A DNA stretch of 64,000 nt from Tenebrio molitor. Lineage: Eukaryota; Arthropoda; Insecta; Coleoptera; Tenebrionidae. Shown here in pieces: positions 25,428 to 37,390 of the stretch. Under the pieces are notes generated by a model. That model saw only the letters and a list, made by a program, of their open reading frames with translations. It did not search any database and was not told the DNA's origin. How positions within the stretch are numbered: position 1 is the first letter of the stretch; each line of letters starts with the position of its first letter. The DNA lies in the NCBI RefSeq assembly GCF_963966145.1, contig NC_091054.1:2666001-2730000 (forward strand), written 5' to 3'. A program made the position numbers and the translations under genes.

Positions 25428-26575
25428 TATACGTTACACGCGGTGATCGAGGACTGTGTGAATTACCGAAGAACATTTTTTATTCGGCTATTTGCAACAC
25501 TGCAACCGGATGTTTTTTTTTTTTGACAAATATCCGACGTAACATCATCAGCAATAAAATGGTAGGTTATAAGAGTAAAAATTAACGGTAAAAAGAAATT
25601 AAACTTGAAATATGTGAGAGTTTCAGTGAATCAGAAATACAGGTTCAGCGAACACGAAATTCTTTATTATGACAACTCGTTAAAAATACAATTGTTTGTT
25701 ATTATGTGCTTACTATGTAACACAACACATGGCAACACCAAGGGGTAAAATTGCCAAACTCCAACAAAATACAGAACAACGATCTAAAAATTAACTAAAT
25801 GCAATGCTCGGAGTGTCCGCCATTTTGCTATAAACATAAATTAACTCTTCTTTTTAGGCTCTCGAATAGCTTCACCAGCAAGCTTAACAACCGGAAGTTA
25901 CTCACTCCATTTGTACCATTTAAAAATAAAATTCATAAAATTTACTCAAATAGTCCTTCTTGATTATTTGTATTATTTTACCGTGCGATCATTTAAATTT
26001 ATAATTAGAGTAGGCTATGATTTTGAAATTAGATTGGCAACATTGACTGCTGACAGCTTCATTTACATTGTCAAAGTGACGCTTCAAAATGTTTACTTTA
26101 GATAGAACATACAATTTTTCTTATAAAGAGTTATTTTAAGAACGCTGAACGACAGGAAAATGGTGAATGGAAATATTCCATACAAGCTTGAGTTGAAAAT
26201 TTTCGAAAAGCATTTTCTAATTTTCCGGTTGAATACTCAAAAACACTGTAATTGTTTAGATTTTGGAAAATGCGTTTGAAAATATGAAACGGCATATGGG
26301 AGACCACTTTTTTTTGGGATTATTTATTTGTCCTTTTTAGAGATTTTTCCTTTTTTCTCTGAGGAGAGAGTTCTGGGACATCTGTATGTAATAATCCCAC
26401 ATCAGATCATGAACTTTTCGAATGACCCCCGTACTTTTACACTTCAATATCATTTAAAATTAGAATCTAAAGATTAGCTTTAATAATTACGATCCGCAAA
26501 ATGTTTCCGCTTCCGACAATTTTTGATATTTCTTATACCTACGTTGTAATTTTTTTGCTGAGTACTTTTAATGTA

Positions 26576-26800
26576 CAGTTAGGGAACACAGAATTTCGGT
26601 CATCATTTTTCTGTCACTTCAAAAAATTGCGGTGTAAATCACTCTTTATTGTCAACGTGACATTCAAAAGTCAAATTTTGAAATTTATTTTCTATTCACG
26701 TCAGTCGCATGTCAATCATTGAGGTTAATAATCTAAAGTCTATTTTACATTTTTTGCCAGTATATTAACACTGATGCCCGAAATTACGTGTCTCGAACTG
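26576..26800. mobile_element. MITE, CAGTTAGGG...CGAACTG family, copy 1
   Basis: Flanked by TA (26574-26575 and 26801-26802), 225 bp. It shares its internal blocks (CTGTCACTTCAAAAAATTGC, AAATCACTCTTTATTGTCA, CATTCAAAAGTCAAATTTTG) with the copy at 55336-55555. Confidence 0.88.
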
Positions 26801-26994
26801 TACGATGCATTTACTAAATGAAAATGCATTCCAAAATTTGACTAGTTCGGAGAAAATTCCTAATTTCTCTGCTTTTTTGAACACAATACGGACGTATTGA
26901 ACCAGGGCAAATAGAGATTTCAAACAAAAACGAAACGATATGGTATCAAGCTTTTTAACGTAAAACTGAAGTGTGAAGTTGTTTCACTCTTGTA

Positions 26995-27327
26995 CAGGGT
27001 TATTAATTATAAATAATTGTAGTCGAAGCAGGCCATGCCCCTGTTATGAAATTTTTGCCGCTTTCATGTGAACTGTCAATTTTTGTCGCTGTCACTGTCA
27101 TTTTTTAAGTGAAAACTGCGGTGATGGGAATTTTATTTATTTTGTTTAAATTAACAATTGAATCTAACAATGTTGAGTTGTTTTGCAACCAATTCTAAAA
27201 ATATTGAGTTGTTTGCACCCAATACGCTTATTCACATCATTTTGATGTTTTTTATTTGGAGCGACAACCATAAATTTTACATTCAGTTTTTACGCCTACT
27301 TGGACTACAATCATTTATAATAACTCC
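26995..27327. mobile_element. MITE, CAGGGTTATT family, copy 2 (decayed)
   Basis: Clear match along its whole length to the element at 21070-21396, including GTAGTCGAAG, GGCCATGCCC, TTTTTGCCGCTTTCATGTGA and the right subterminal GACTACAATCATTTA. The right terminal CCCTG is mutated. Confidence 0.85.
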
Positions 27328-27767
27328 AACTTTTTTCGATATATTCAACAATATTTCCGGAATTGAAAAAATATCAAAGTGATAACTTTGGCCACGCTTT
27401 TAGACATTTAAAAATTGCGACGGTTACCGCAGTAAAATTTTTGATGAATCAATCAATAAAAATTTTTCCCATATGGTGCGATTCTTGGTACGTGTAAGGG
27501 CGTCAAATTGTACTAGACGTTTTTTAAATACAGAAGATGTCGAAATGATGAATATACTTGTACAGGATTCTAATCAAGATGTCTGTACCTACTTAATTAA
27601 ATTTAATCGATAATAACCACTGTCAGGAATGTTCGAGAAACATACGAGGGTGTGGTTCGTCATTTATTGTCTCTCACATAGAAACAAAAGCTTTGGAAAT
27701 CTAAACAATTGTATTTCTCAACATTGTCACTTAATACCTTAATACCTACGTTTGGTAGAACAATGCC

Positions 27768-27990
27768 GAAATGGAAAACATCAGCAAAAAGCTGGACAAC
27801 GACGAGTCATTGATATCACTGCTTCATCTTCGGAAAAAAATGTATCAGGAAAGGGTTCTTTTAATTTTGAGGAATAAACAATACCATTCACTGGGAGCTA
27901 CATCTGGTAAATATGAGGGTTGCTTCTACATTGTGAAACGAACATTACACAGTAATATGATGGAAATAAAATACATACACATAGGTTTAT
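27768..27990 (+). pseudogene. Possible decayed fragment of the BTB exon
   Basis: TGGAAAACATCAGCAAAAAG followed by CTGGACAACGACGAG resembles the first BTB exon at about 29608-29655 (TGGAAAACATCAGTAAAATG ... TTGTACAACGACGAG) with a 9-nt deletion. In protein, MENISK-KLDNDES against LENISKMFKKLYNDEQ. Similarity fades after about 60 nt. It may be a partial duplication of the neighbouring gene or of another BTB gene; chance is possible. Confidence 0.4.
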
Positions 27991-29569
27991 TCGGAATATT
28001 CTAATTTGGAAATAAGATAGTTGATTATTATTACTGCAACTGATAGGTGGACCCTTAAGGGCCCTTCAAATCATCTGATTTGGTCAAAATCTGTATCTGC
28101 ATGCTTTTCTGGTGATTTGACTCGTCAGTAGGGTTTATTTTGTTAATATTATGCGTCAATTTAAAAATTCCTGTTTTTCCTTTTGACACGTTTCTAAATT
28201 TTTTAATTTGTGATATTTTGTATATCCATATTTTCTGCTTTATTAAAAATTGTCTTGTAATTGGTTTTCCGTTGGACAAGTACAAAGTATTACTTTTACG
28301 ATAAAATTGGATTTACTCTGACTCATTTTGTTTGACAAGGAGATTTTTTTGAAAGATATCAAAAATAAGTACATATAAGTATACATTTATAAACTAAAAG
28401 GTATGCAGCTAATCACCGATAACACACATGCATAAAATATAGGTAATTAAAAAGAAAAAAAATCGTAGTTAACTAAAGAATTTGTGTTATTGGAGAGATA
28501 GTAGAACTGCATTTGGAAGATCGATGATTAACCGGTTGTTAGGGGTGCGGGTAGTTGACATTCTTTCTAGGAATAGTGTAGATTCACCCTCCATTTCAAC
28601 AATTTTTAAAAAACTTGCATAACCTAAATTATGTAAACAATATAACAAAATGTAAACCTTGTGGATTTTTGAAACAAATATTTATCAAACATGTCCCACT
28701 AATTTACTTAATTTACAAGCGAATAATTATTCAGCTTGCACAAAAATTGGGTGAGATCACGCTGAAAATAATTGTTTGATATGAAACGCAAATAAATAAT
28801 AAAAAAATATTAAAATAAATAGATTGAGGGCGGGCACCTATATCCCGTCCAGAATTAATAATGAATTCGCAAGGGTTTTCTGAAAGAGGGGGACAGCGGG
28901 CATAAATCAATACTCTGCCCCCCTTTTGTAGAAAGGGCGCAGTCACAAGTTAAAAGCTGTGTAGTTAGCACGTTACTAAACCGAAAAGAAAATTTCACTT
29001 GGGAAAATACGAACGGGCTCCTCATCTCAAGGTAAATTACAAACAAAAACTATAACCCCGAAAAAATCGACCAATTCTAAATTTGTGCCTAGGTATATAA
29101 AATGTCGGCCGTGGCCTAATCGTTCGCTCTATTAAAACGCAAATCGCCCGCCGACCGCCTTTTCCTTCAATATATTAATAAAACAATTTGTCATAATTGT
29201 GTGCATGCATTTTCCGATAATGATTTTTACACGACTCAGCTCCTATTATAAAACGACACGATTCAATCCACCGGAAACGTCCCAGAAAATGGTGTCTCGT
29301 TTCCGCTTTGTAGCACTTTTGTTTTTGTCGTCGCTTTGTTGCGATTTTCTTTCACACCCAAACGTTATCAGCTCAGCTGGTGCCTTAAAAATGCTCGAAA
29401 AGTGCACCCGACGCATTTCAAGGCCGAGTCAATAAGGTTCAGTTTCGCGTCCCTTCGCGGCTGCAACTCCCACGTCGATCACCGGAGCAGGGCCGGTCTG
29501 TGCACAGGGTCGTATCGGCCACAAGGGGGTGGCCCACACTTTTCACATTAAACTTGATTTTCTTTTTAG

Positions 29570-31138
29570 ATGAAGTCTAGCGTTCAGTTTTCCCCCAACA
29601 AGCACTTGGAAAACATCAGTAAAATGTTCAAGAAGTTGTACAACGACGAGCAACTTGCTGACGTCACTTTGTGCTGCAAGGACGGTACCATCAAAGCCCA
29701 CAAGCTGATCCTGGCGACCAGCAGTCCCTATTTCCACAGGATATTCACCGAAAACAACCGAGACCATCCGATCCTGATAATGCACGGAGTTTCCTATCAA
29801 AGTCTGCACGATTTGATCGAGTTGATTTACAAAGGCAACGTGGATGTCCTTCCTGAATCGTTGAATCCTTTGTACGAACTGGCTGGAGAGTTTCAACTCT
29901 CGGGTATATCGGGTGTCCTACGCGATGAAAGCGACAAACCATCGGATAAAGAGGTACTAGATTTAGTTCTTCCACCCTTCCACGTTTTGTGAACGACGCT
30001 TTATAGAACCCCCGAACTGAAACGAGCAGTCACGGGAGAGACACAAGATACAAAGGACAAAAACGAGTCGCTGTGGATTACAAGGATGTAGAAAGTAAAA
30101 CCGAGAGCTCAGCTCCTCCCTCCAAACGCGTAGAAAAAGAAACAAACGAAACAGCGAAAAAAGGTTGACGCTTTCATTCACTACAACACCTGCAACGTAT
30201 GTTTTTTCTTTTGCAGAAACAGTAATTAATACGTCCGAAGATGTGATACAAAATTGTACCAACTCAGAGTCTCCAGAAAGGACACCTGATGCAGAGGTGA
30301 GTCTTGTTGGACGATGCCACATGTTTCGATGTATTTTTCGCAGGAGCTTTCTCCCAACAAATGTGGCGAAGAAGTACCAAAACTGAGTGCTTGGGCTAAG
30401 AAACAGCGCAAATTTAAATGCGACCTCTGCCCCAGCAGTTTCAAACGTTCCTCCCATCTGACCCGCCACCAACTCGTCCATACTGGTGAGAGGCCCTACG
30501 CATGTGACCAATGCGATAAAGCTTTCTCTAGGCATGACAAACTGAAACATCATATCAGAAAAACGCACGAACACGATTACGAAACTGATTACAACATGGA
30601 GTTGTCACATGGGATGGTGGGATCACCTCCATCCCCCCCGCTGCCTTTTGTAAGGAGACAGTTTACTGTTTTGATTAGAAATGTATTGTTTATGCTTCAG
30701 GTGATTTCACATGTCTGCAGTGAAGCCAACGATGAATCTAATGCGCCAAATCCTCCAAAACGACCGCGAGGTCGGCCCAGAAAGTATCCGGTTGTTCAAA
30801 AACCTCTGATCAAGAGAGGAAGAGGGAGACCTCGGTTAAATCCGGTGCGCACGGAAGTTAACGGGGAGAATTATGACATAACGAATTTACCGTATGGAGA
30901 TTTGGAGTACCTGACGATGCCCTTGCAAGATTCGGTGATGATAGAACCGTATGTAGAGATCAAAACGGAAAAAGATGATAATAACGAGGAGAGTGAGAAA
31001 ACTAACGTTGAAAAGAAAGAAAACGACAAAGAAGAACCAGAGCAACCAGAGTTGAGTCCTAGTCCGGCACATTTGAAAGATTTAGAGAATAGAATTGCAA
31101 AAATTGGGGAATGTACAATATCCGTGGCCAATCACTAA
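29570..31138 (+). CDS. BTB domain, two C2H2 zinc fingers and AT-hooks: putative transcription factor
   Basis: The ATG follows directly after an acceptor (TTTTTAG at 29563-29569), so a 5' non-coding exon must lie upstream. Exon 1 (29570 to about 29953) encodes a BTB/POZ dimerisation domain (LADVTLCCKDGTIKAHKLIL, SPYFHRIF, YKGNVDVL). A small exon about 30217-30296 is acidic linker. Exon 30344-30649 has two C2H2 fingers (CDLCPSSFKRSSHLTRHQLVH and CDQCDKAFSRHDKLKHHIRKTH type). Exon 30701-31138 carries AT-hook motifs KRPRGRPRKYP and KRGRGRPRLNP and an acidic tail. Likely a nuclear DNA-binding regulator of the BTB-ZF group; I cannot assign an orthologue. Oddity: exon 1 with donor GTACTA (29954) is phase 0, but the 80-nt second exon needs one carried nucleotide. 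Either an upstream donor (29904 or 29913) is used, or that exon is skipped by joining 29953 to 30344, which is in phase. Confidence 0.85.
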
Positions 31139-31731
31139 ACACAAAAATTGGTTATTTATTTATTTATTTAGAACGCTGAGTGGCTACACTCGAAGTTAAT
31201 CATCATTTACTACCACTATTTTATTATATTAGTGTGGATAATTGCCAATAAAATTGTTCCAAGCCAAAGATTTTTAAAAATTTAGGGAATTTATATCATT
31301 GGTTTTACGTCGGTTGGTAACAACATGTTTTGTTGGGACAGAACGCTAAATGGGAAATGGAGTTTCTTGAAATGTAACTTTTGTTAAAAATTTACGTTGT
31401 TTTAATGAAAAAATATTTAAAAAACAACTATCATTACACAAGTTAACCAAAAAATTATGAAAGTGTTTATTTTCACAATTATTTAATACAAAATAATAAA
31501 AAAAAATACTCACCTAGTTAATGAAGAAAAATAAGTAAAAGAAATAGTCAAATTTCTTTGCAAAAAGTGATTAATATGAAAAAATATTTACACGCACAAT
31601 TTTAATTTTAGTTAGGTTGGTAATAACTAATACGTCACACGGGTATAAATATTCGACATTGTTTGACACGCTGACAACATAACCTCAATTTGATTTTGTG
31701 AAAACGCGTGAATTGTTGATGCGTGTGTGAA
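31139..31731. other. Intergenic between BTB gene and ZCCHC9-like gene
   Basis: AT-rich spacer. It should hold the 3' UTR of the BTB gene and the promoter of the next gene; no specific element is recognised. Confidence 0.5.
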
Positions 31732-33249
31732 ATGACTCGATTTGCACGTGCGAAGGGGTCAAAAGCCTCGAACGAGAGAGTTCCTGAAGAGGCAACGTCA
31801 TGGGCCGAAATGAAGCAACAATTACTAGAAAGAAATGAGGAGGGTCGAGATCTTAAGAAGAAACAAGAGGTCGACAAGCAGAGGAGTGAAAATTACAAAG
31901 CTTTTCTTCAGGACGTGGAAAAGGAGCAGACAAAGAACATTAAATGGGCAGAATTTCCAACAAATAATGGGAAAAAATTGGCAAAAAATAGTAATGGAAC
32001 ACAAGACCAAGTAACAAGTGAAAAAAAGAAGTTATCTAATAAGGCGGTGTCAGAAAAACGTGGGGCTAAACGCAAATTAGACGAAGGTGAAGTTGGTGGT
32101 GATAAAAAAGTTGTGGAGGATACATCGACAGAAGTTTTAACAAAAAATAAACAGAAAAAACTTAAGAATGGGTTGGGGCTTGAACAAAAACGTAAAAAGA
32201 AGAAAATTGAACAGGAGACACCTGATAATGAGACAGGGGTTGAAGAAAAATGTACAAAGAAGAAATCTCTCAAAGTTTTAGCAAAGAAAAGTGGTGTGAA
32301 GAAGAATTTGAACAAGGAGAAATCTGAAAACAATGAAAAAACACAGAAAGTAGAAGAAAATTTAACAGAAGAGGATTTGAAGAAAATTGAAAAGAAGAAA
32401 GCAAGACGGCAGCGTCAGCTGGAGAAGAGGAAACTAAGGAAGCAGGAATCGACATCTGACTCACAGCCTGCCCTAAGGAAGCAGGAATCGACATCCGACT
32501 CACAGCCTGTCCTAAGGAAGCAGAAATCGACATCCGACTCACAGCCTGTCAAAAAAAAGCGTCCAAAAGTCAAAGACGGCAAACAACCGGAACGGCGAAA
32601 ACAGTTCCAGAACCGAATGATAATCAATGGCAAAGAAGTGGATATTGCATATGTAGATGGTTTTCCCATTAAGAAAGAAGACGCTGAGAGGATACATCAG
32701 TTGCGCAAGCAAATGATCAGCAAGGGTTTACCTAGGAGTGAAATAAAAATCACTTTAAAATTGGAGAGGAGAAAAGCAGAAAAAGCTTTCGCCCGAGAAA
32801 AGAAGAAAGTATGTTTCAACTGCAGAAAATCCGGTCACAACTTGTCCGATTGTCCAGAATTGGGTAAAGAACTCGCTGAAACGTCCGGGACGGGAATTTG
32901 TTTTAAATGCGGATCTACTGAACACACCCACTTCGAATGTAAAGTCGTGAGAGGCCAGGAATTTAAGTACGCTCAATGTTTCATATGTCAGGAGCAGGGC
33001 CACATTGCCAGACAGTGTCCCGATAACGCGAGGGGGCTGTATCCAAAAGGGGGCGCCTGCAGGGTTTGCGGTGATGTGACACACTTGAAAAAGGACTGTC
33101 CCAAATTCCAAGCGCAACAAGAGCAACTGCAGCAAAGTGTCCAAATAGAAGCGATGACCGGCGACGATAATCCCGACAGTTTAGGTACAAGGGATGAACC
33201 AATAAAAATGAACACGCCTGTGAAGCTTAATAAAATTATAAAATTTTAA
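31732..33249 (+). CDS. ZCCHC9-like zinc-knuckle protein
   Basis: Single-exon gene, 505 residues from the ATG at 31732 (MTRFARAKG). The N-terminal two thirds is highly charged, Lys/Glu-rich and low-complexity, with nuclear/nucleolar-type basic clusters. The C-terminal part has four CCHC-type knuckles: CFNCRKSGHNLSDC, CFKCGSTEHTHFEC, CFICQEQGHIARQC and CRVCGDVTHLKKDC. The order, spacing and the segment PDNARGLYPKGGACRVCGD are characteristic of ZCCHC9, a nucleolar RNA-associated protein implicated in ribosome biogenesis. It is longer than human ZCCHC9 (about 270 residues) because of the basic extension. Just before the conserved part is a 13-residue unit repeated three times. Family assignment is secure; function is by homology. 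Confidence 0.9.
   Translation: MTRFARAKGSKASNERVPEEATSWAEMKQQLLERNEEGRDLKKKQEVDKQRSENYKAFLQDVEKEQTKNIKWAEFPTNNGKKLAKNSNGTQDQVTSEKKKLSNKAVSEKRGAKRKLDEGEVGGDKKVVEDTSTEVLTKNKQKKLKNGLGLEQKRKKKKIEQETPDNETGVEEKCTKKKSLKVLAKKSGVKKNLNKEKSENNEKTQKVEENLTEEDLKKIEKKKARRQRQLEKRKLRKQESTSDSQPALRKQESTSDSQPVLRKQKSTSDSQPVKKKRPKVKDGKQPERRKQFQNRMIINGKEVDIAYVDGFPIKKEDAERIHQLRKQMISKGLPRSEIKITLKLERRKAEKAFAREKKKVCFNCRKSGHNLSDCPELGKELAETSGTGICFKCGSTEHTHFECKVVRGQEFKYAQCFICQEQGHIARQCPDNARGLYPKGGACRVCGDVTHLKKDCPKFQAQQEQLQQSVQIEAMTGDDNPDSLGTRDEPIKMNTPVKLNKIIKF
32434..32550 (+). repeat. Coding minisatellite: three 39-bp units
   Basis: Three tandem 39-nt units encode LRKQESTSDSQPA, LRKQESTSDSQPV and LRKQKSTSDSQPV. The units differ at only a few bases, so the expansion is recent. 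In frame, inside the charged linker of the ZCCHC9-like protein. Confidence 0.95.
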
Positions 33250-33404
33250 TGATTCGATTTATTTGTTTTTACCCAATTGGTTGTGAGATTTCCGCTTTAA
33301 AGAAAATTCGCATCACGTGGTTTCAAAATTCAAATATAATACGGCTATTTTTGTTCTCATCAGTCCTGAGACTAATTATTTTTAGTCCATTGTGTAACGT
33401 GAAT

Positions 33405-35679
33405 ATGGAAGGATGCAACTCTCTGTATAAAGTGAACAAAAACGAGTTGTTGGGGCGGTAAATTTAATAATTCGAGTATATGTTTTTTTGTATTGAAAAA
33501 CGATTGTAGATATATGGTCGCGGCAACGAACATAAAACAGGGTCAACTGATTATAAAAGAGCCCCCCATCCTCCTTTGTCCCCAACTGGGGGCCCCCCTC
33601 GTCTGCTTCAACTGCTGCGCCCAGATAAAAAAACTGCAATTCTGCCCCGACTGTGTTATCGCCATACTATGCACCCCGAACTGCAAAGGTAAATCGATTT
33701 TGAACCTCTTACAACGATTCCACCCTCGTCCATTTTCTTTAAGGCCGTCTTCACGACTCCCGCGAGTGCGCCACACTCAAGGCAACGTCGATCAAACGCG
33801 AAGATTTCATCACCAACCCCGAAATGATCACGCCTTTGCGCTGTTTATTGTGGCGTCGCTCCGACAAAGAGTTATTCGAACGCCTGCTGCAGCTTGAAGG
33901 ACACCTGGAAGCGCGACGCGACTCGCAGATCTGGCGTCGGAATCGCGTCAACGTCGAGAGCGTCCTCTCCAGATTGAAGTGCATCGACGAGGGCGATTTG
34001 AAAGATGAAGTCGTGCAAAGGATTTGCGGCGTTATAGATGTCAACACGTACGACGTGCGACAACCCCAGCGGAATCGGACGGGGTTTAATCCCGGCGAGA
34101 ACTTGAGGGGGCTGTATTTGACCGCGGCGATGATGGCGCACGACTGCGTGGGTAATGCCCACTTGGCTGTGGACGACGACTTTGTCTTGCATGTTCATGC
34201 GGCTGTTGACATCCCAGAAGGGTGTCCTGTTTATTTTAACTACACAAACGTTCTTCAGGTACGAAACGAACGATAAATACTTATCAAGATTTTTTCTCCG
34301 GTCAGGGTGCTTAAATAAATGTTACTTACATAAACAGCAAAAGTTTTCAATAATGGAAATATTTTCTTTCCCATTGAGCGTTTCTAAAAGAACTCGGGAC
34401 AGGCAACAGGTAAATTTTATTTTTGCAAAAAAACACATTTTTTCATTCTTCCTTCGCACTTTTTTGTAGATTCAGATACACTATTAAATTTTGATTTTGA
34501 TCATTACATCACGGTTGGATTGATAACATTTTTAAAAGAGAAATTTTCACAAAACAAATTAATTCGTTTAATTTTCAATGAAATGTCATTGCTTCGTGAA
34601 TACCAACCCAAAGCCATTAAAATAAAAGTCACTAGATAATTATTTTTTAGGTGTTTTTAATTAAAAAAATTAAATTAATGAAGGCAAAATAGAAAAAAAC
34701 AGCATGTTACACTCGTTTTACAAGACATGATGTCGAACTCTTTCCTTTAGATCCGCTGTAAATGTTTTGTGGAAAATATGAAATGAGGTCAAATTTGTCG
34801 ATTCAAGGCCCTGTTAATATGTCACTTTGTATTGATTTTAAGTATTGCAATAATTTTTTTAACCACTTTTGGGCAATTATATTGCAGGGTACTGACGAGA
34901 GACGGTGTCAGTTAAAAGACAGCAAACATTTCGAGTGTCACTGTTCTAGATGTGATGATTCTACAGAGCTAGGTACCGAGATGAGTTCTTTGAAATGTCC
35001 CCGTTGCCACAAGGGTTTAATAAGACCCAAAACGTGGCAGTGCTCTTTATGTAAACGCATTTATCACAATTCCTTGATAAAAATGACCTTGATGGAGTGT
35101 CGACGACGAATCGACGAAATCGGTAAACACCAACACTCGAGGTTTTTCACAACATTTAACACTAAAATTGTAGAAACGCTAGACATCGAGACTCTCGAAA
35201 GATTATTGAGGAAACTATCTTTCACTTTCCACCCTCACCATTACCTCGTTTTAGAAATAGAACAAAATCTGGTGCGGCTGTACGCTCAGAGCGCTGCTAC
35301 TGTCAAAAATCTACGCCGAAAAATCGAACTGTGTGAGAAGCTTTTGGAAATATTTCGGAAAATCGAGCCCGGGATATCTCGAATCCAAGCTATTGCCATG
35401 TACGAATTGCATTCGGCTGTAGCGAACCTCGCTCAGAAATCATTCAGGGACAAGGAGATTAGTAAGGAGGAGTTTGTGAAGAAGTTGTTGTTCGCAGAAA
35501 ATACTCTGAAGAGTTCGATCAAGTATCTTCTCTACGAACCAATCAACAGTCCTGAAGGTCGACTGGCTCAAAACGCGCTGTCCGAACTCAAGGTGTTGAG
35601 GTTGACGATCGGCAACCTCCAGAAGGACGAAAACACAACACAGAAGAAGTGCAACAAGGGCAAAAAGAAGAAAACATGA
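33405..35679 (+). CDS. SET and MYND domain protein, SmydA/msta-like, gene 1
   Basis: Four exons joined in phase: 33405-33457, 33510-33688, 33744-34258, 34888-35679; 512 residues. Order of domains: start of the split SET domain (VAATNIKQGQLIIKEPP), MYND zinc finger (CFNCCAQIKKLQFCPDC, then CTPNCKG and the HDSREC pair), SET core (AHDCVGNAHLAVDDDF ... GCPVYFNYTNVLQ), post-SET cysteines (FECHCSRC, LKCPRC, then CSLC), and a helical C-terminal region. Proteins of this arthropod-expanded group are presumed lysine methyltransferases or non-catalytic MYND adaptors. The canonical SMYD motif NHSCxPN reads AHDCVGN here, so activity is doubtful. Divergent in sequence and strand from the two related genes downstream. 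A basic Lys-rich tail ends the protein. Confidence 0.9.
34259..34887 (+). other. Intron of SmydA-like gene 1
   Basis: 629-bp AT-rich intron between the SET core and post-SET exon; nothing else recognised. Confidence 0.7.
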
Positions 35680-35853
35680 TTTTTATTTTTTAACTGTGTC
35701 AATTATAAACGATTACGAAATTTTCAACTTGAAAAAGACGTTTTAACTGTAAATAACTTTACTGCGAATTATAGATTTTCAGTGATGATGCGTGGTTTCT
35801 ATTTGGGGTTCTTATTTCCTTCTGACCCATATTTCCACCACCTGCTATTAAGG

Positions 35854-37390
35854 TCAAGCAGTTTCAATGAGAATATCAAAGTTTTCTTGGAGGTTGTCGT
35901 AGGCCTCTTTGGCCACCACTCCCAACTGCCCTTCGTGCGAACTCGGGACTTCGTTCTTCAAGATCTCAACCGACTGTCTCAAAATATCGCGCGCTTCTTC
36001 CATCTTTCTTTTAAATTGGTCTTTATCGATCTCCCCTGCCGAGTACTGACTTCTCGCCAAGATGATTAACGGAGCGTGAAGCTCATACAGTGTTATGCCT
36101 CTTATCCTGGAAAGCCCCGGCTCTACCACATCCAAAACTTCCAACAACTGGTAGCACAACTCCACCTTCCTCTCCTGGAGCAAATCGGGGAGATCGTCAA
36201 TGGTATATCCCGAAGCCCGTCCGTACAGCTGCGTCAATGCGGTTCTGAGCATCGTCATGTACGCGCTTTTAGGGTGGAACACCGACCTGTACTTCCTATA
36301 AATAGCTTCTCGGCGTTCTATTCCTTCGGCTCCGGAGACCATCTCTATGGTGTCGATCTCGGCTTGGACCACGTCGTACACTTTACTCACGGCTACCGCA
36401 CTCGTTTTGAATTCGCAGTGAGTGCATTTCCATTCGCAGCAATCGCTTAGAGGATCCGTACTTAAGATGACGCCGTTGTCGCATTTGCTGCACTTCAGGG
36501 TTCCCAGATGGGTCCCCAGCTCGGTTTTATCTTGACACCTCGCGCATTTACACTCGAAGTATTTACTCTCTTTGAGAAATCTGCGCCGTACTAGAGTTGG
36601 CCACAGAGAATAAGTGTAGCTGCAGAAGAGTTCGCTGTTTTCAGGGATGTCTATCGTTGCTCTGACTGTCACTTGGTAGTTGCCTGGATCGATGGTGTGG
36701 TGGATGTTGGAGACGCAGTCGTGGGAAAAGGTGGAGAACTTTGGGTAGAGACATCGAATCAAGTACCCAGAAGGGGTTCGCGCTTCAAACGAGTTGATCT
36801 CTAGGATGCCGCAGACCGTGTGGATTAGGTCTTCGGCGAAGCGGTCCAACTTACACGGACCTCTCAGATAATCTACGATGTTGATTTGGTTGAAATACCA
36901 GATGGGTTTGGTTTTGCGTAGGTCGTTGTGCGCCTCCATCACCTCCACTTCCTCCTCCCAACGCGTGGGATCTCGCTCTTTCGCTAGAAGCACTCTTAGA
37001 GGAGTTACACATTCGTACTGGAGGGAAACATCTGTCGGGTCCTCCACCGGTTGGAATTTCACTCCAGCTTTGGCAAAAACCTCGCACTCGTTCTCGTAAT
37101 GCGCCCCGAGGGACTCACACTCGAGGCTGCATATTGGCCAGGAGCATTTTGTACACACAGTGTCGCAATCAACGGGTGCGAAACACCCCAAACACAGCGG
37201 AGGTGAATCTAGATTTCGTCCGAATTAATATCTTTGGAGACGTTTTTGCAAACGACCTACCTGCTTTAGGACCATAGGCGAATGGAAGGTCGGTCAGAAT
37301 TAAATCTCCTGGTTTCAAATCGCGACCGGCGACGGCATACCGACCCACTTGGTCGTTTCTTTTAATCGTAAACGACACGTCGCTTGTCAT
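35854..37390 (-). CDS. SET and MYND domain protein, SmydA/msta-like, gene 2
   Basis: Two exons, 37261-37390 and 35854-37208, joined across a 52-nt intron, 494 residues. Start chosen at MTSDVSFTIKRN because the paralogue at 40307-41845 begins at the same place; the ORF is open further upstream without resemblance. MYND finger CLGCFAPVDCDTVCTKCSWP...C is complete. SET core reads FSHDCVSNIHHTID and SELFCSYTYSLWPTL, followed by post-SET FECKCARC and LKCSKCDNG, then the TPR-like helical C-terminus. The canonical NHSCxPN is SHDCVSN. Convergent with gene 1 (175 bp between stops). Exon lengths of 130 and 1355 nt are identical to those of gene 3, showing a tandem duplication. Confidence 0.92.

Larger units (their letters stand above)
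22575..29569. other. Gene-poor region with several MITEs
   Basis: Seven kilobases between the Inos start and the BTB gene. Recognised content: TIR elements at 23312-23550, 24179-24676 (with a nested one at 24323-24564), 25042-25427, 26576-26800 and 26995-27327, and a possible BTB-exon fragment near 27768-27990. No convincing gene. Its last 450 bases may contain the 5' untranslated exon of the BTB gene. Confidence 0.6.
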
